The translations under genes and the position numbers were made by a program. From positions 868,001 through 932,000 of the forward strand of contig NZ_SWFP01000001.1 in NCBI RefSeq assembly GCF_005869225.1: a stretch of 64,000 nucleotides of DNA, read 5' to 3'. Positions 10,401-17,831 of this stretch are shown here, piece after piece; within the stretch, counting starts at the first letter, position 1; every line of letters begins with the position of its first letter. Under the pieces are notes generated by a model. It saw only the letters and a list, made by a program, of their open reading frames with translations, was not told the DNA's origin and did no database searches. The DNA comes from Dyadobacter bucti. Its GTDB lineage: Bacteria > Bacteroidota > Bacteroidia > Cytophagales > Spirosomataceae.

Positions 10401-10815
10401 TTTTGACCGCAGGTATGGAATCCGGCAGCTTTTTTGCTTTCAGCACCACCGTTTTGTCGACAATGGAATATTCAAGGGGCTGGTTGACAAAGCATTTGGC
10501 GAGCACTTCCTCCAGCGCACTCTCGCGCATGGCCAGGGTTACTTTTTCTGATTTTTGGATCAGTTCCGTTTTATACCAGAAAGAGTATCCGCTTTGCTTT
10601 TCAATTTCCTTCAAAATCTTTTCCAATGGTGCATTTTTTGCCACAATGGTGATTTTCTGCGAATAGCTGCGGGCGCTGACCTGCATGCAAAAAGCGAGTA
10701 AAAAAATAAAGATCAGTTTCATAACCAAAATGGCCCTGAGGAGTGGAGAGCGGGGATGTCCCTCACGGGCATACGAGGATCCCTGCCCCTTTTGGATAAA
10801 AGAGTTGTGGTTCAT
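7459..10815 (-). CDS. SusC/RagA TonB-dependent transporter with N-terminal STN signalling domain
   Basis: An 1118-residue outer-membrane transporter. A 31-residue basic leader precedes the hydrophobic signal MKLIFIFLLAFCMQVSA. Next come a secretin/TonB short N-terminal (STN) domain at about 50-125 (KNAPLEKILKEIEKQSGYSF), a carboxypeptidase-regulatory-like domain at about 140-220 (GQVLGPDGKPLVGVTVVI), a plug domain starting near EVAVIGYGTQSRKTLTSAV, and a 22-strand-type barrel ending in TFLLGVNVSF with a C-terminal aromatic. The STN domain normally contacts a FecR anti-sigma factor in the periplasm, and fecR- and fecI-like genes lie directly upstream on the same strand. The expected partner is the SusD 20 bases downstream. 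The start could be internal (M32); I kept the longer form, which is common for this class. Confidence 0.95.
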   Translation of the reverse strand: MNHNSFIQKGQGSSYAREGHPRSPLLRAILVMKLIFIFLLAFCMQVSARSYSQKITIVAKNAPLEKILKEIEKQSGYSFWYKTELIQKSEKVTLAMRESALEEVLAKCFVNQPLEYSIVDKTVVLKAKKLPDSIPAVKKVLELIKGQVLGPDGKPLVGVTVVIKASKVGTTTDTDGNFSINAENNDVLVFSYIGFTTKEVAVGRQSNMAVTLAESNTTLGEVAVIGYGTQSRKTLTSAVSTVKSEDLNKGAITDVGQLLQGKVPGLNITASGDPNKPAAIVLRGASTINSSQGPFYVIDNVPGADIATIAPDDIASIDILKDAAATAIYGNRAANGVIMVTTKRGKKGDMKISYNGFVGIEKVSNKLEMMSGTQLRSYLDQNGIGLSPKDDLGADTDWQSEIQKKNAISTNHNLSFSGGTDHSTYSASINYVDKQGILLNSSLKRVIGRLAVEQYAFKDKLKLGLTVTNSNSTANDIPFRNTVLLQSALYLPVSPVKNADGSYFENPEHTDYYNPVAMLNNSESKTKTNNLTGSFTSQVKLPFGLTYDLNFSYLNTTSLGGSYYNKYFTSHYNNMYDNPEPGLGFHSQQSFGSNGQATRSSYRNSSKILETFLTWNRDFGDHNINAVVGYSWQDYIIGEGFQVTTSNLPVDNISYNNLALSNPYAISGFQIGFGADGIYQQTRLISDFARLNYNYKNKYLLQGSVRRDGSSVFGANNQWGYFPSAGVAWRVTEENFMAGQKLFSELKVRASYGVTGNATGFGAYTTQFLSGSLGTYYYNGSLTAALGPTQAANPDLKWEKTATSNIGVDFTMFDGKLSGTLELYNKNTTGMIYSYNVDPILVPTGKITTNGGSINNKGIELNLNANLINKGGFSWNTGLNLAHNKNTVTSLSNPLFAGGDSVLLAYPEGLGQSSHSLEILKAGKPLGQFFSLQYAGKNDAGVSQYVGGDGSLTTTPIIGVDYKYLGNAQPKLLAGWSNNFRYKNLDLNVFLRGTFGNKIFNATRADLFRPNTAQYTNILAEVAGESMADFNSYLYSSRFVESGSYVRFDNATLGYNFKNLGASIKNLRVYTSVNNLFVITGYKGVDPEINQGGIAPGVDYNNFYPKTRTFLLGVNVSF

Positions 10816-10981
10816 ACTTTTGTTTGAGAGTTGGTACTAAACAGTGAGACAATTGTTGACATGTGCCGAGCTCTTTCCAGGCGGGAGCGGTTGCAACGTT
10901 CCCGTTCTTTTTTGCCTTTTTCAGACAGGAGACCGGCCAAGAAATGAAGTCGCTATCGGATCATACGCATCTGGTTTTGGT

Positions 10982-12169
10982 TTAAGGTGTAACAATAATG
11001 GTTTTATCCTCAATCCTGAACTTCACGCCGCTGAGCGAGAGTATTTTCAGGAGCTTTGAAACGTTGGAATTGCGCGGTAACCTGCCAGTGAAACGTTCGC
11101 TGCTGGTATTTCCCTCATACGCGACCTCCACGTCGTACCACCTGGAAACCTGCCGCATGATGCTTTCCAGGTTTTCGTCTTCGAACTGGAAATAGCCGTT
11201 TTTCCACGACAGTTCTTTTTCTGTATCCACGTCTTTTAACACTTCAATGCTGCCGGACGTAACACGCATCCGGGCTTGTTGCCCCGGTGTCAGCATTGCG
11301 GAAAATCCGTCTCGCGAAACCTTTACCGAGCCTTCCAGCAAAGTAGTCCGCATCACCGTCTCGTTTGAATAGGCCATGACGTTGAAATGAGTGCCCAGCA
11401 CAGCGATCTCGGTTTCAGCCGCTTTCACGATAAACGGCATCTGCTTGTTGCGCGCCACTTCAAAGTATACCTCGCCTTTAATTTCAACCCGCCTTTCGGT
11501 GCCGGTAAAAACGGTCGGAAAGCGCAGACTCGACGCTGCATTCAGCCATACGCCCGTACCATCGGGCAGTACTACGTGGTACTGTCCGCCTTTGGGTGTC
11601 TCAATGGTATTGAAAACAGGAGCGCTTCCGCCCGTTTTTCCTGAGTTGTAAACCAGCTCTCCCGAGCCCGATTTAATAATGTCTGTGCCGCCCTGCTGCG
11701 CCAGGTTTCCGTTCCCGGCATTGTCGAGCACGATACTGGACCCGTCACCAAGCGTAAGAACAGCCTTATTTCCTCCCGGCGGCAAATCTCGGAAGTCGGA
11801 CCGTTTATCCGGTACTTTTGCGAGCTTCGCATCTTGCTGCCCGCCCCACCAATACCAGCCTAAGCCAAGCACCAGCACCACAGCCGCAGCAATCTTGGAC
11901 CATAGCCACACAGCCGGGCGGTTTTCTCCGGCATCCGGGCTGCCAGGCTGACGGTCGTTTCCAAAAAGATGTACTATGATACGGTCCGAAGTGTCGTCCG
12001 GCATTTTTTCGTCTGGCTCAAACTGGTTCCAAGCGTGTTCCAGCACTTCAGTTATTTGCGTGTCTTCCGGATGATCGTTCAGCCACGCGGCCAGCTCATT
12101 TTTTTCATCCGGGCTTTGGGTACCATTGATGAATTTACCAGTCAGATACTTGATTCTTTCCAATTGCAT
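10982..12169 (-). CDS. FecR-family anti-sigma factor
   Basis: A 395-residue single-pass inner-membrane protein. Residues 1-110 are cytoplasmic (LTGKFINGTQSPDEKNELAAW is the usual N-terminal helix region). A transmembrane segment follows near 114-131 (KIAAAVVLVLGLGWYWWG). The periplasmic FecR domain contains ETPKGGQYHVVLPDGTGVWL and VLGTHFNVMAYSNE, and the C-terminal domain resembles DUF4974 (IMRQVSRWYDVEVAYEG), ending at FRIEDKTIIVTP. In the family it holds the cognate ECF sigma factor and releases it when the STN domain of the TonB-dependent transporter reports ligand. Sigma lies upstream and SusC downstream, matching that circuit. Confidence 0.95.
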   Translation of the reverse strand: MQLERIKYLTGKFINGTQSPDEKNELAAWLNDHPEDTQITEVLEHAWNQFEPDEKMPDDTSDRIIVHLFGNDRQPGSPDAGENRPAVWLWSKIAAAVVLVLGLGWYWWGGQQDAKLAKVPDKRSDFRDLPPGGNKAVLTLGDGSSIVLDNAGNGNLAQQGGTDIIKSGSGELVYNSGKTGGSAPVFNTIETPKGGQYHVVLPDGTGVWLNAASSLRFPTVFTGTERRVEIKGEVYFEVARNKQMPFIVKAAETEIAVLGTHFNVMAYSNETVMRTTLLEGSVKVSRDGFSAMLTPGQQARMRVTSGSIEVLKDVDTEKELSWKNGYFQFEDENLESIMRQVSRWYDVEVAYEGNTSSERFTGRLPRNSNVSKLLKILSLSGVKFRIEDKTIIVTP

Positions 12170-12316
12170 AAAATAGCACAGATTGCCCTAACGGCATAAA
12201 TTTCATTTGCCGGTATCGCATTACAACCATGAAAAGACGGGCTGTTTTGAACAATTACCAAATGAAGGACAATTGGCAGGAGTGAGGGGACTAGTTGAAC
12301 GGCTATTTTTTAAAAA

Positions 12317-12937
12317 TTATTTTTTCAGGCTCAGCAAAGTAGCAGCGATCAGCAGGGAATCTGCATGGCGGCGCATCTGGAAGCGGATCGCTGCCATGGC
12401 CTGGACCATGTGATTTTTGACGGTATTGGGTGAAATTTTTAGCAGGTTCGCGATTTCATCATGCGTTTTTCCTTCCTCCCTGCTCAAATAATAAATTGTT
12501 TTCTGCTGTGGTGGAAGGCCATTCACGACAGTTTTCAGCACCTGCTCCACTTCTTTTGCAGCGAGCATTTCGTGGGCATTGTTACGACTTTCATCGTTTT
12601 CCCTGAACATTTCGGCGATGATGGCCGTTTCGTGGGCCATTCTCTTAAAATGGTTCAGTGCATGGTTTTTGGACATGCGAAATAGGTAGCTGCCGAAATT
12701 ATCGATCAACGCGAGCGATGGGTGATCTGCCCAAAGCTTCATAAACACCTCCTGCACAATATCTTCCGCCAGCATTTCGGACTCAGTCAATCGGAGCACG
12801 TAGCCGTAAAGCTTGTGTTTGTAGGCATTGAAGAGCATGGTAAACGCCGATTGGTCCGCTCCTGAGGCCAGGAGCATCAGCTCTCTCTCATCAGTTAACG
12901 GGCGGGCATCCAACGGTCTGGGCGATAACAGTTTCAA
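12317..12937 (-). CDS. ECF RNA polymerase sigma factor (FecI-like)
   Basis: A 206-residue sigma-70 family member of the Bacteroidetes FecI-like expansion. Region 2 is seen in AFTMLFNAYKHKLYGYVLRL and AEDIVQEVFMKLW; region 4 in LPPQQKTIYYLSREEGKTHD followed by the helix-turn-helix EIANLLKISPNTVKNHMVQA. The hydrophobic tail (SLLIAATLLSLKK) is typical of this subgroup. It should direct transcription of the SusC/SusD locus at 5828-10815 and is itself controlled by the FecR protein encoded 147 bases downstream. The gap after the gene and before the FecR gene holds no other reading frame. Confidence 0.95.
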   Translation of the reverse strand: MKLLSPRPLDARPLTDERELMLLASGADQSAFTMLFNAYKHKLYGYVLRLTESEMLAEDIVQEVFMKLWADHPSLALIDNFGSYLFRMSKNHALNHFKRMAHETAIIAEMFRENDESRNNAHEMLAAKEVEQVLKTVVNGLPPQQKTIYYLSREEGKTHDEIANLLKISPNTVKNHMVQAMAAIRFQMRRHADSLLIAATLLSLKK

Positions 12938-12969
12938 TATAATACAATATTTTATTCTGCTTTAAATAA

Positions 12970-12977
12970 CAAAAGTA
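12970..12977 (-). promoter_or_regulatory. Candidate -7 element upstream of the sigma gene
   Basis: On the minus strand the sequence TACTTTTG matches the Bacteroidetes TAnnTTTG element and lies 33 bases before the sigma start codon. No TTTG is found at the ideal upstream distance, so this is a weak call. Confidence 0.3.
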
Positions 12978-13065
12978 AATTATTATATCAAAAATTCAGC
13001 CCGAAACAAATTATTATTTCACAAGTCACCAATAGTGAAATATTGGTACGCTATGAGTACCGATC

Positions 13066-13515
13066 TTATTCCGCCAGTTCTTTTATTTTCATCATGGCAA
13101 AAGCGGCCGACAACCCGCCCAAAAGGTACCACGCAACAGTCATTACTTTGGTTTCATTTGTTTTGGTAACCGGCGCATCGCTGAGCCCCAGCTGCTGTGT
13201 AAGCCCGATAGCGCCCAGGCCGGCAGCCAGTCCGTATCCGGCGCCGCGTACCAGCAGGCTACCTTCTCCTTCTTTGCCTATCATACTGAAATACATAGTG
13301 TTACTCACAAGATCCGCTGCCAGCGTCGAGCCCGTCAATAAATTTCCCGTCGGGGCCTCCATACCCATTGCATTCAGGGATTTGGTCAGCGCCTCTTCGC
13401 CGATCAGGTCTATCCTGGGGGCTTTGCTATAAAGCCGTCTTGCGGCTTCGTGAACCACATTCAGTACAATTGCGCCTGCAAGACCTCCTATAATGTTTCT
13501 GATTTCCGGTTTCAT
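13066..13515 (-). CDS. Small membrane protein of unknown function
   Basis: A 149-residue protein that I do not recognise. It has hydrophobic segments near residues 8-24 (IIGGLAGAIVLNVVHEA), 85-105 (GAGYGLAAGLGAIGLTQQLG) and 125-142 (VMTVAWYLLGGLSAAFAM), so it is probably an inner-membrane protein with two or three spans. Glycine and alanine are frequent in these. The start ATG at 13515 gives a sensible N-terminus (MKPEIRNIIGG). It is the last gene in a minus-strand run with the gene at 13582-14190. Similar proteins occur as uncharacterised envelope proteins in Cytophagales, by general impression only. Confidence 0.65.
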   Translation of the reverse strand: MKPEIRNIIGGLAGAIVLNVVHEAARRLYSKAPRIDLIGEEALTKSLNAMGMEAPTGNLLTGSTLAADLVSNTMYFSMIGKEGEGSLLVRGAGYGLAAGLGAIGLTQQLGLSDAPVTKTNETKVMTVAWYLLGGLSAAFAMMKIKELAE

Positions 13516-13581
13516 AGTTTATATCATTTACGTTAATCCTGATTTCCCGTCCGTGTTAAAAAACCGTTCCTGAAAACCGGC

Positions 13582-14190
13582 TCATTTCAGCAACGCCCCG
13601 GCCAGATCCTCCCACTGGACTTTCGAAAACGCCATCCGGCCGACGCTGCCTACCAGCATGTTCCTGGCTCGGTCGAGAAATTGCTCGGAATCGTGGTTAA
13701 CCTTGATATTACGATCATAAACGGCGGCAGTTACGCTCAGCTTTTCCCTTGTCACAGTAAATGTGCTGGTAGCTTCTGACGTATAAAAATGGGCTGTTTG
13801 CAGGTTATCTCCGAGCGGATTAGCGACCGGCCGCACCCGCACGGCTATGCTCTGCACATCTTCGGTTTCGTATTCTTCTATCTTCTCGACAAAAACCCAG
13901 TCGTACCCGTCGCCTGCATCGCTGCCCGGCCCCGGAATATCGATCCTCAAATAAAAACCCTGCTGCACTGGTCCTGAAACGGCTGCACCGTTCTGGTCAG
14001 AAAGCTGAAAATCAGCAAGAAGCCCCGACGAGATATCATTCCATTTACTGACATCCAGCAAACGTTTTCTGGCTGTTTCATAAACTCTTTTCGCCGTGCC
14101 GGCATCGGGCAGGTCCCTGAAACTTTCCGCGTTAATCAGTTTGCCATCCACATTCTCCGGGACAGTTTTAGTGAAATTCTTTTCGTTCAT
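13582..14190 (-). CDS. Conserved hypothetical protein
   Basis: A 202-residue protein without a signal peptide or membrane span. It is acidic in the middle and rich in beta-type segments (VQQGFYLRIDIPGPG, YDWVFVEKIEEYETED, QSIAVRVRPVANP). An AHFYTSEATSTFTVTREK stretch follows, and the end is helical. I do not recognise the family. It is codirectional with its neighbours but separated from the AsmA-like gene by 50 bases. Codon use looks normal for the region, which supports it being a real gene. Confidence 0.65.
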   Translation of the reverse strand: MNEKNFTKTVPENVDGKLINAESFRDLPDAGTAKRVYETARKRLLDVSKWNDISSGLLADFQLSDQNGAAVSGPVQQGFYLRIDIPGPGSDAGDGYDWVFVEKIEEYETEDVQSIAVRVRPVANPLGDNLQTAHFYTSEATSTFTVTREKLSVTAAVYDRNIKVNHDSEQFLDRARNMLVGSVGRMAFSKVQWEDLAGALLK

Positions 14191-14240
14191 TGCTTCCTTT
14201 GTTCATAGGATGATATACCTGCATATTGAAAGTTGCCCGT

Positions 14241-15443
14241 CTATTTCTTCTCAGGCTTCTTGTCCTTCCTGTCAGACTTTTTATCTTTCTTACCGGACTT
14301 TTTATCCTTCTTGTCAGACCCGAACACCTTCTGCAGGAAAGTCTTTTTTTCCTCTTTCTGAACTTCCACAGAACCAATGCTGATTTCATTGTCTATCGAA
14401 GGCTGAAGAGCATGTATAAAAGCATTCTGCAGCATGGTAGTGATCGCAAACCAGATATTCGTATCAGGATTGTCCAACCTTCCCTCAAAAGGTATTTTGG
14501 TGGCGACCTGGTCGAGCTTCTGATTTTGAAATATCTCGCCCACGCCTCCCGCAAGCCCTTCCCACAGCTTCCGGAAAATATTGTCTTTACGATCTTCCTT
14601 TCCCAGCACATCGAGGTCCTTGATCAGCGGTTTCACGTATCCTGCAAACTTCTGTTCCTTGGCCGCGACTTCCGAATAAAGTCCGAAAGTGCCTTTGTTC
14701 ACATCAATTTTAGCATAGGCCTGGAAAAAATCATTCAGCTTGACCAGATTGGTATTTTTCAATTCGGCGCTCATATCAAATGTGGGTGCAGCATCCAGCG
14801 GGTTCAGTTTCGCGTCAAGTGTAAGCGTGCCTTCATAGACCGTAGCGCTGGCTTTTACACTGGCCGGCAGCACTGCCGACGAATCATAGCTGTTTTTCAG
14901 GTTCTGCGCTACCAGTTTCAGGCGGTTCATTTCAATGTCCACTTTTGGGCTTGATGTATTGTCTTTGTACTGGATCTTGCCATTTGTTATTTCGAACCGG
15001 TTGATATCGAGCGGCATAAACTCATCCAATACCTTTTTAAAATCCGCTGAATCCCTTACCACCTGTTTGGGTTCCACCTTGTCTTTTGTAAAAACCAAAA
15101 CCGGCCGGTCGACATTGATTTTGCTGACAATAGATCCTTTCAGCAAGGCTTTCCACTCTATGGAAAGATCAATTAACGATGCCGAGAAAAACGGCGTCTG
15201 TTTTCCCGAAGTGGTATCCGTTTTGTTCAGATAGATACTGTCGATTTTATACGCGCCCCTGATGATTGCCAGATCAATATCCTCGATATGCCCATAATAA
15301 CCTTTCATACCCGCGAGGGTTTTGTTAGCGTAACGCAACACCACATACGGCAGTATCAGTCGGGCTACAATGATCAATACCACTAATGCAAGCAGGATAT
15401 ACCTCCATTTTTTCCGTCTTTTCACATGATCTTTTTGCTCCAT
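14241..15443 (-). CDS. AsmA/DUF748-like membrane-anchored protein with lysine-rich tail
   Basis: A 400-residue protein with one N-terminal transmembrane anchor (YILLALVVLIIVARLILPYV, about residues 14-33) and a long extracytoplasmic region. The pattern IEDIDLAIIRGAYKIDSIYL, followed by SLIDLSIEWKALLKGSIVSK, is typical of AsmA-like/DUF748 proteins, which are linked in other bacteria to lipid or outer-membrane homeostasis. The last 24 residues are a low-complexity run of KKDKK-type repeats, giving a strongly basic tail of unknown use. It ends 7 bases after the YihY gene in the same run. The function is inferred only from domain resemblance. Confidence 0.75.
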   Translation of the reverse strand: MEQKDHVKRRKKWRYILLALVVLIIVARLILPYVVLRYANKTLAGMKGYYGHIEDIDLAIIRGAYKIDSIYLNKTDTTSGKQTPFFSASLIDLSIEWKALLKGSIVSKINVDRPVLVFTKDKVEPKQVVRDSADFKKVLDEFMPLDINRFEITNGKIQYKDNTSSPKVDIEMNRLKLVAQNLKNSYDSSAVLPASVKASATVYEGTLTLDAKLNPLDAAPTFDMSAELKNTNLVKLNDFFQAYAKIDVNKGTFGLYSEVAAKEQKFAGYVKPLIKDLDVLGKEDRKDNIFRKLWEGLAGGVGEIFQNQKLDQVATKIPFEGRLDNPDTNIWFAITTMLQNAFIHALQPSIDNEISIGSVEVQKEEKKTFLQKVFGSDKKDKKSGKKDKKSDRKDKKPEKK

Positions 15444-15450
15444 ATCTGTA

Positions 15451-16728
15451 TTAAAACTTACCGGCCATTGCTTTTCTGATCAGCTCCATGACTTTATTTT
15501 TATATAAAAAACAAACTGAAAGTAATACCAGAACCAGGCCCAGTATCAGCACAAATCCCAGATAGTCACTATCCAGTGCGTCGTTAAGCAATCCGCCCAA
15601 GATCAGGAGGACAATGATCAGGATGACGAAGGCGATCAGGGCTACGATCAGGTAAAAGACCACAGGCGATGCAAACTGGGAAACCCTTGCTTCAATTTCC
15701 GCCTTTATTTTCCCGATACGCTCGTCTATAAAATCCGTGATAAAATGGAACCACATTTTCGTGCCCTCCTTTTTGTTTTTTTTGTCTTTTTCCTGGGCAG
15801 TTTTAAAAGCCGGCTGGGCAGCAGCTGGTTCGGTTTCCATTTCCTTCCGCTCGACCAGCACGGCATGATCATTGGGAGATATCGCGACTCCGTCCGATTT
15901 GGCATAAACCTTGGTGAACTCCGCACCGAAGTAGAGGATGATAGAAGAATAGTAAATCCAGGTGAGCAAAATCACGATCGAGGCCGAGGTTCCGTAAGTG
16001 GCGCCCAGGTCCGCCTGGCCCAGGTAAAAGCTGATCGCAAATTTGCCTATTGCAAACATGACAGCAGTAAATGCGGCACCTACTACACATTCTTTCCACC
16101 GGACATGGCCGTCGGGCAGGATTTTGAAAATGACCGTAAACAGCGCAGTGATGATCACCAGCACCAGCGCAATGTTCAGCCCGGAGAAGATAATGACGGA
16201 AACTTCTGAAAAGTACTTCTCCAGCCTGCTGCTCAGCAAATCAACCACTGTATTGACCCCCAGTGATACGATCAGCAAAAATCCCAGTGTAATAATGATG
16301 GAAAATGACAGCACACGGTTTTTGAGGTATTGCAGCCAACTTTTTTGCGGCCTCGATTTGATCGACCAGATGTAATTGATGGAATCCTGAATTTCCGCAA
16401 ATACCCCCGTAGCTCCGATCAGCAGGGTAATCCCGCCGATGGTTGCGGCCATCACCGACTTATTGGTGATCGCAGCATTTTTTATCAGCTCCTGGATCTG
16501 AACAGCGGCCTGTTGACCAACCAAGCCGGCGATCTGCGCAAAAAGCTGGCCTTCAAAAACTTCTTTCCCATAAAAAATACTGACCATTGAAATAATCAGC
16601 AGTAACATGGGTGCCAGTGAAAAAATGGTGTAATAGGATAAAGCTGCACTGAGCTTCAATGCATTGTCGTCTAAAAACGCGGCAAAGCTCTCTTTCAGGA
16701 GAGCGAAAGTAAATTTAATCCTTTTCAT
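15451..16728 (-). CDS. YihY/BrkB-family inner-membrane protein
   Basis: A 425-residue polytopic membrane protein. The signature DNALKLSAALSYYTIFSLAP at residues 20-39 and the later TYGTSASIVILLTWIYYSSI with ILYFGAEFTKVYA are characteristic of the YihY/virulence factor BrkB family (once wrongly called ribonuclease BN). Six core spans are followed by a charged cytoplasmic stretch and two extra C-terminal spans (YLIVALIAFVILIIVLLILG and GFVLILGLVLVLLSVCFLY), which make it longer than the usual 280-330 residues. The start codon overlaps the exonuclease III stop (ATGA), so the two are translationally linked. Confidence 0.92.
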   Translation of the reverse strand: MKRIKFTFALLKESFAAFLDDNALKLSAALSYYTIFSLAPMLLLIISMVSIFYGKEVFEGQLFAQIAGLVGQQAAVQIQELIKNAAITNKSVMAATIGGITLLIGATGVFAEIQDSINYIWSIKSRPQKSWLQYLKNRVLSFSIIITLGFLLIVSLGVNTVVDLLSSRLEKYFSEVSVIIFSGLNIALVLVIITALFTVIFKILPDGHVRWKECVVGAAFTAVMFAIGKFAISFYLGQADLGATYGTSASIVILLTWIYYSSIILYFGAEFTKVYAKSDGVAISPNDHAVLVERKEMETEPAAAQPAFKTAQEKDKKNKKEGTKMWFHFITDFIDERIGKIKAEIEARVSQFASPVVFYLIVALIAFVILIIVLLILGGLLNDALDSDYLGFVLILGLVLVLLSVCFLYKNKVMELIRKAMAGKF

Positions 16729-17525
16729 ACGATGGTTTCCTGTTGATGATTGATATCTTTTATTTCTATCCAGGCCGGGGCATGGTCACTGGCCTTTTCC
16801 CAGCCTCTCACGTGCCGGTCTACGCCGGAGGAGGATAGTAAGCCTGCTACCTGCGGACTGAGCAAAAAGTGGTCAAGCCGCAGGCCGGCGTCGCGCTGGT
16901 AGGCTTTGTAGAGGTAATCCCAGAAAGTATAGATACGCTCTTCCGGGTGCAAATGCCGGATCGCATCCGTCCAGCCTTGTTTCAGCAGATCCTGATAGGC
17001 GCGCCTTGGCTCCGGCATGAACAGGGCATTGTCCAGCCAGCTTTCGGGCTTGTACACATCCAGCTCGGTTGGGATGACATTGTAGTCGCCGGCGAGTATG
17101 ACCGGCACTTCTTCTGAAATCAGGTATTTTGCATGCTTTTTTAAACGCTGAAGCCATTTCATTTTATAATCGAACTTCTCGCCCGGCGCCGGGTTGCCAT
17201 TGGGGAGATACAGGCAAGCTATCAGCATATTTTCCACAATTACCTCAATGTAGCGGCTATGGAGATCTTTTTTATCACCGGGAAGCTCGCTTCGCACCAC
17301 TTCCATGGGCAGCCCTTTTGACAATATTGCTACCCCGTTCCAGCTCTTCTGCCCATGCCACACAGCCTCATATCCCGCGTCCTGAATTGGCTTCAGAGGG
17401 AATTTCTCCTGGGGTGCTTTCAGTTCCTGGAGACATACCACATCCGGCCCGGCTTCTTTCAGCCAGCGAAGCAGTACGGGCAGCCTGCCATTAACGCCAT
17501 TGATATTAAAGGTTGCGATTTTCAT
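16725..17525 (-). CDS. xth: Exodeoxyribonuclease III
   Basis: A 266-residue enzyme of the exonuclease III / AP endonuclease family for base-excision repair. I chose the start at 17525 (MKIATFNINGVNGRL) because the family begins at this strand; the open frame extends 21 codons further upstream without similarity. Catalytic motifs are in order: N7 in ATFNINGV, E34 in CLQELK, the GDYNVIPTELDV block with Asp and Asn, LRLDHFLLS, and the final SDHAPAW with the catalytic histidine. The length matches the family (about 260-270). Its stop overlaps the YihY start and its start overlaps the stop of the small upstream gene. Confidence 0.95.
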   Translation of the reverse strand: MKIATFNINGVNGRLPVLLRWLKEAGPDVVCLQELKAPQEKFPLKPIQDAGYEAVWHGQKSWNGVAILSKGLPMEVVRSELPGDKKDLHSRYIEVIVENMLIACLYLPNGNPAPGEKFDYKMKWLQRLKKHAKYLISEEVPVILAGDYNVIPTELDVYKPESWLDNALFMPEPRRAYQDLLKQGWTDAIRHLHPEERIYTFWDYLYKAYQRDAGLRLDHFLLSPQVAGLLSSSGVDRHVRGWEKASDHAPAWIEIKDINHQQETIV

Positions 17526-17766
17526 CCGTTCCTGATTTTCGCTGCACGGTAAACTCCGCACGTATTTCCATTTCCGTTCCGCAGACAAAGTGCTTATCGC
17601 CGTTTTTCAATATGACCAGGCTGTACCGCATGTCGGCATCCGGGACAATTTCCTCAATCTCTTCGACTGAAAAACTGACCGTTACATCCTGATCTTCCTT
17701 CGTTTTAAAGCTTGTCTTATTTATCATCTCTGTTGAATTGAACCATCCTTTGGCATACAAAACCAT
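17506..17766 (-). CDS. Small hypothetical protein upstream of exonuclease III
   Basis: An 86-residue protein (or 73 residues if M14 at 17727 is the start). I do not recognise it. The sequence shows a compact alpha/beta pattern: FKTKEDQDVTVSFSVEEI, then YSLVILKNGDKHFVCGTEME, then a beta strand RAEFTVQ and a charged tail. Its last 20 bases overlap the exonuclease III start, which suggests coupled translation and supports it being a real gene. No signal peptide is present. Confidence 0.6.
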   Translation of the reverse strand: MVLYAKGWFNSTEMINKTSFKTKEDQDVTVSFSVEEIEEIVPDADMRYSLVILKNGDKHFVCGTEMEIRAEFTVQRKSGTDENRNL

Positions 17767-17831
17767 ACCCTAGTCTTTGGAACAGATTTCTTGTTACCGT
17801 TCTCATGAAAAGAAAAATGGATTATTGAAAA

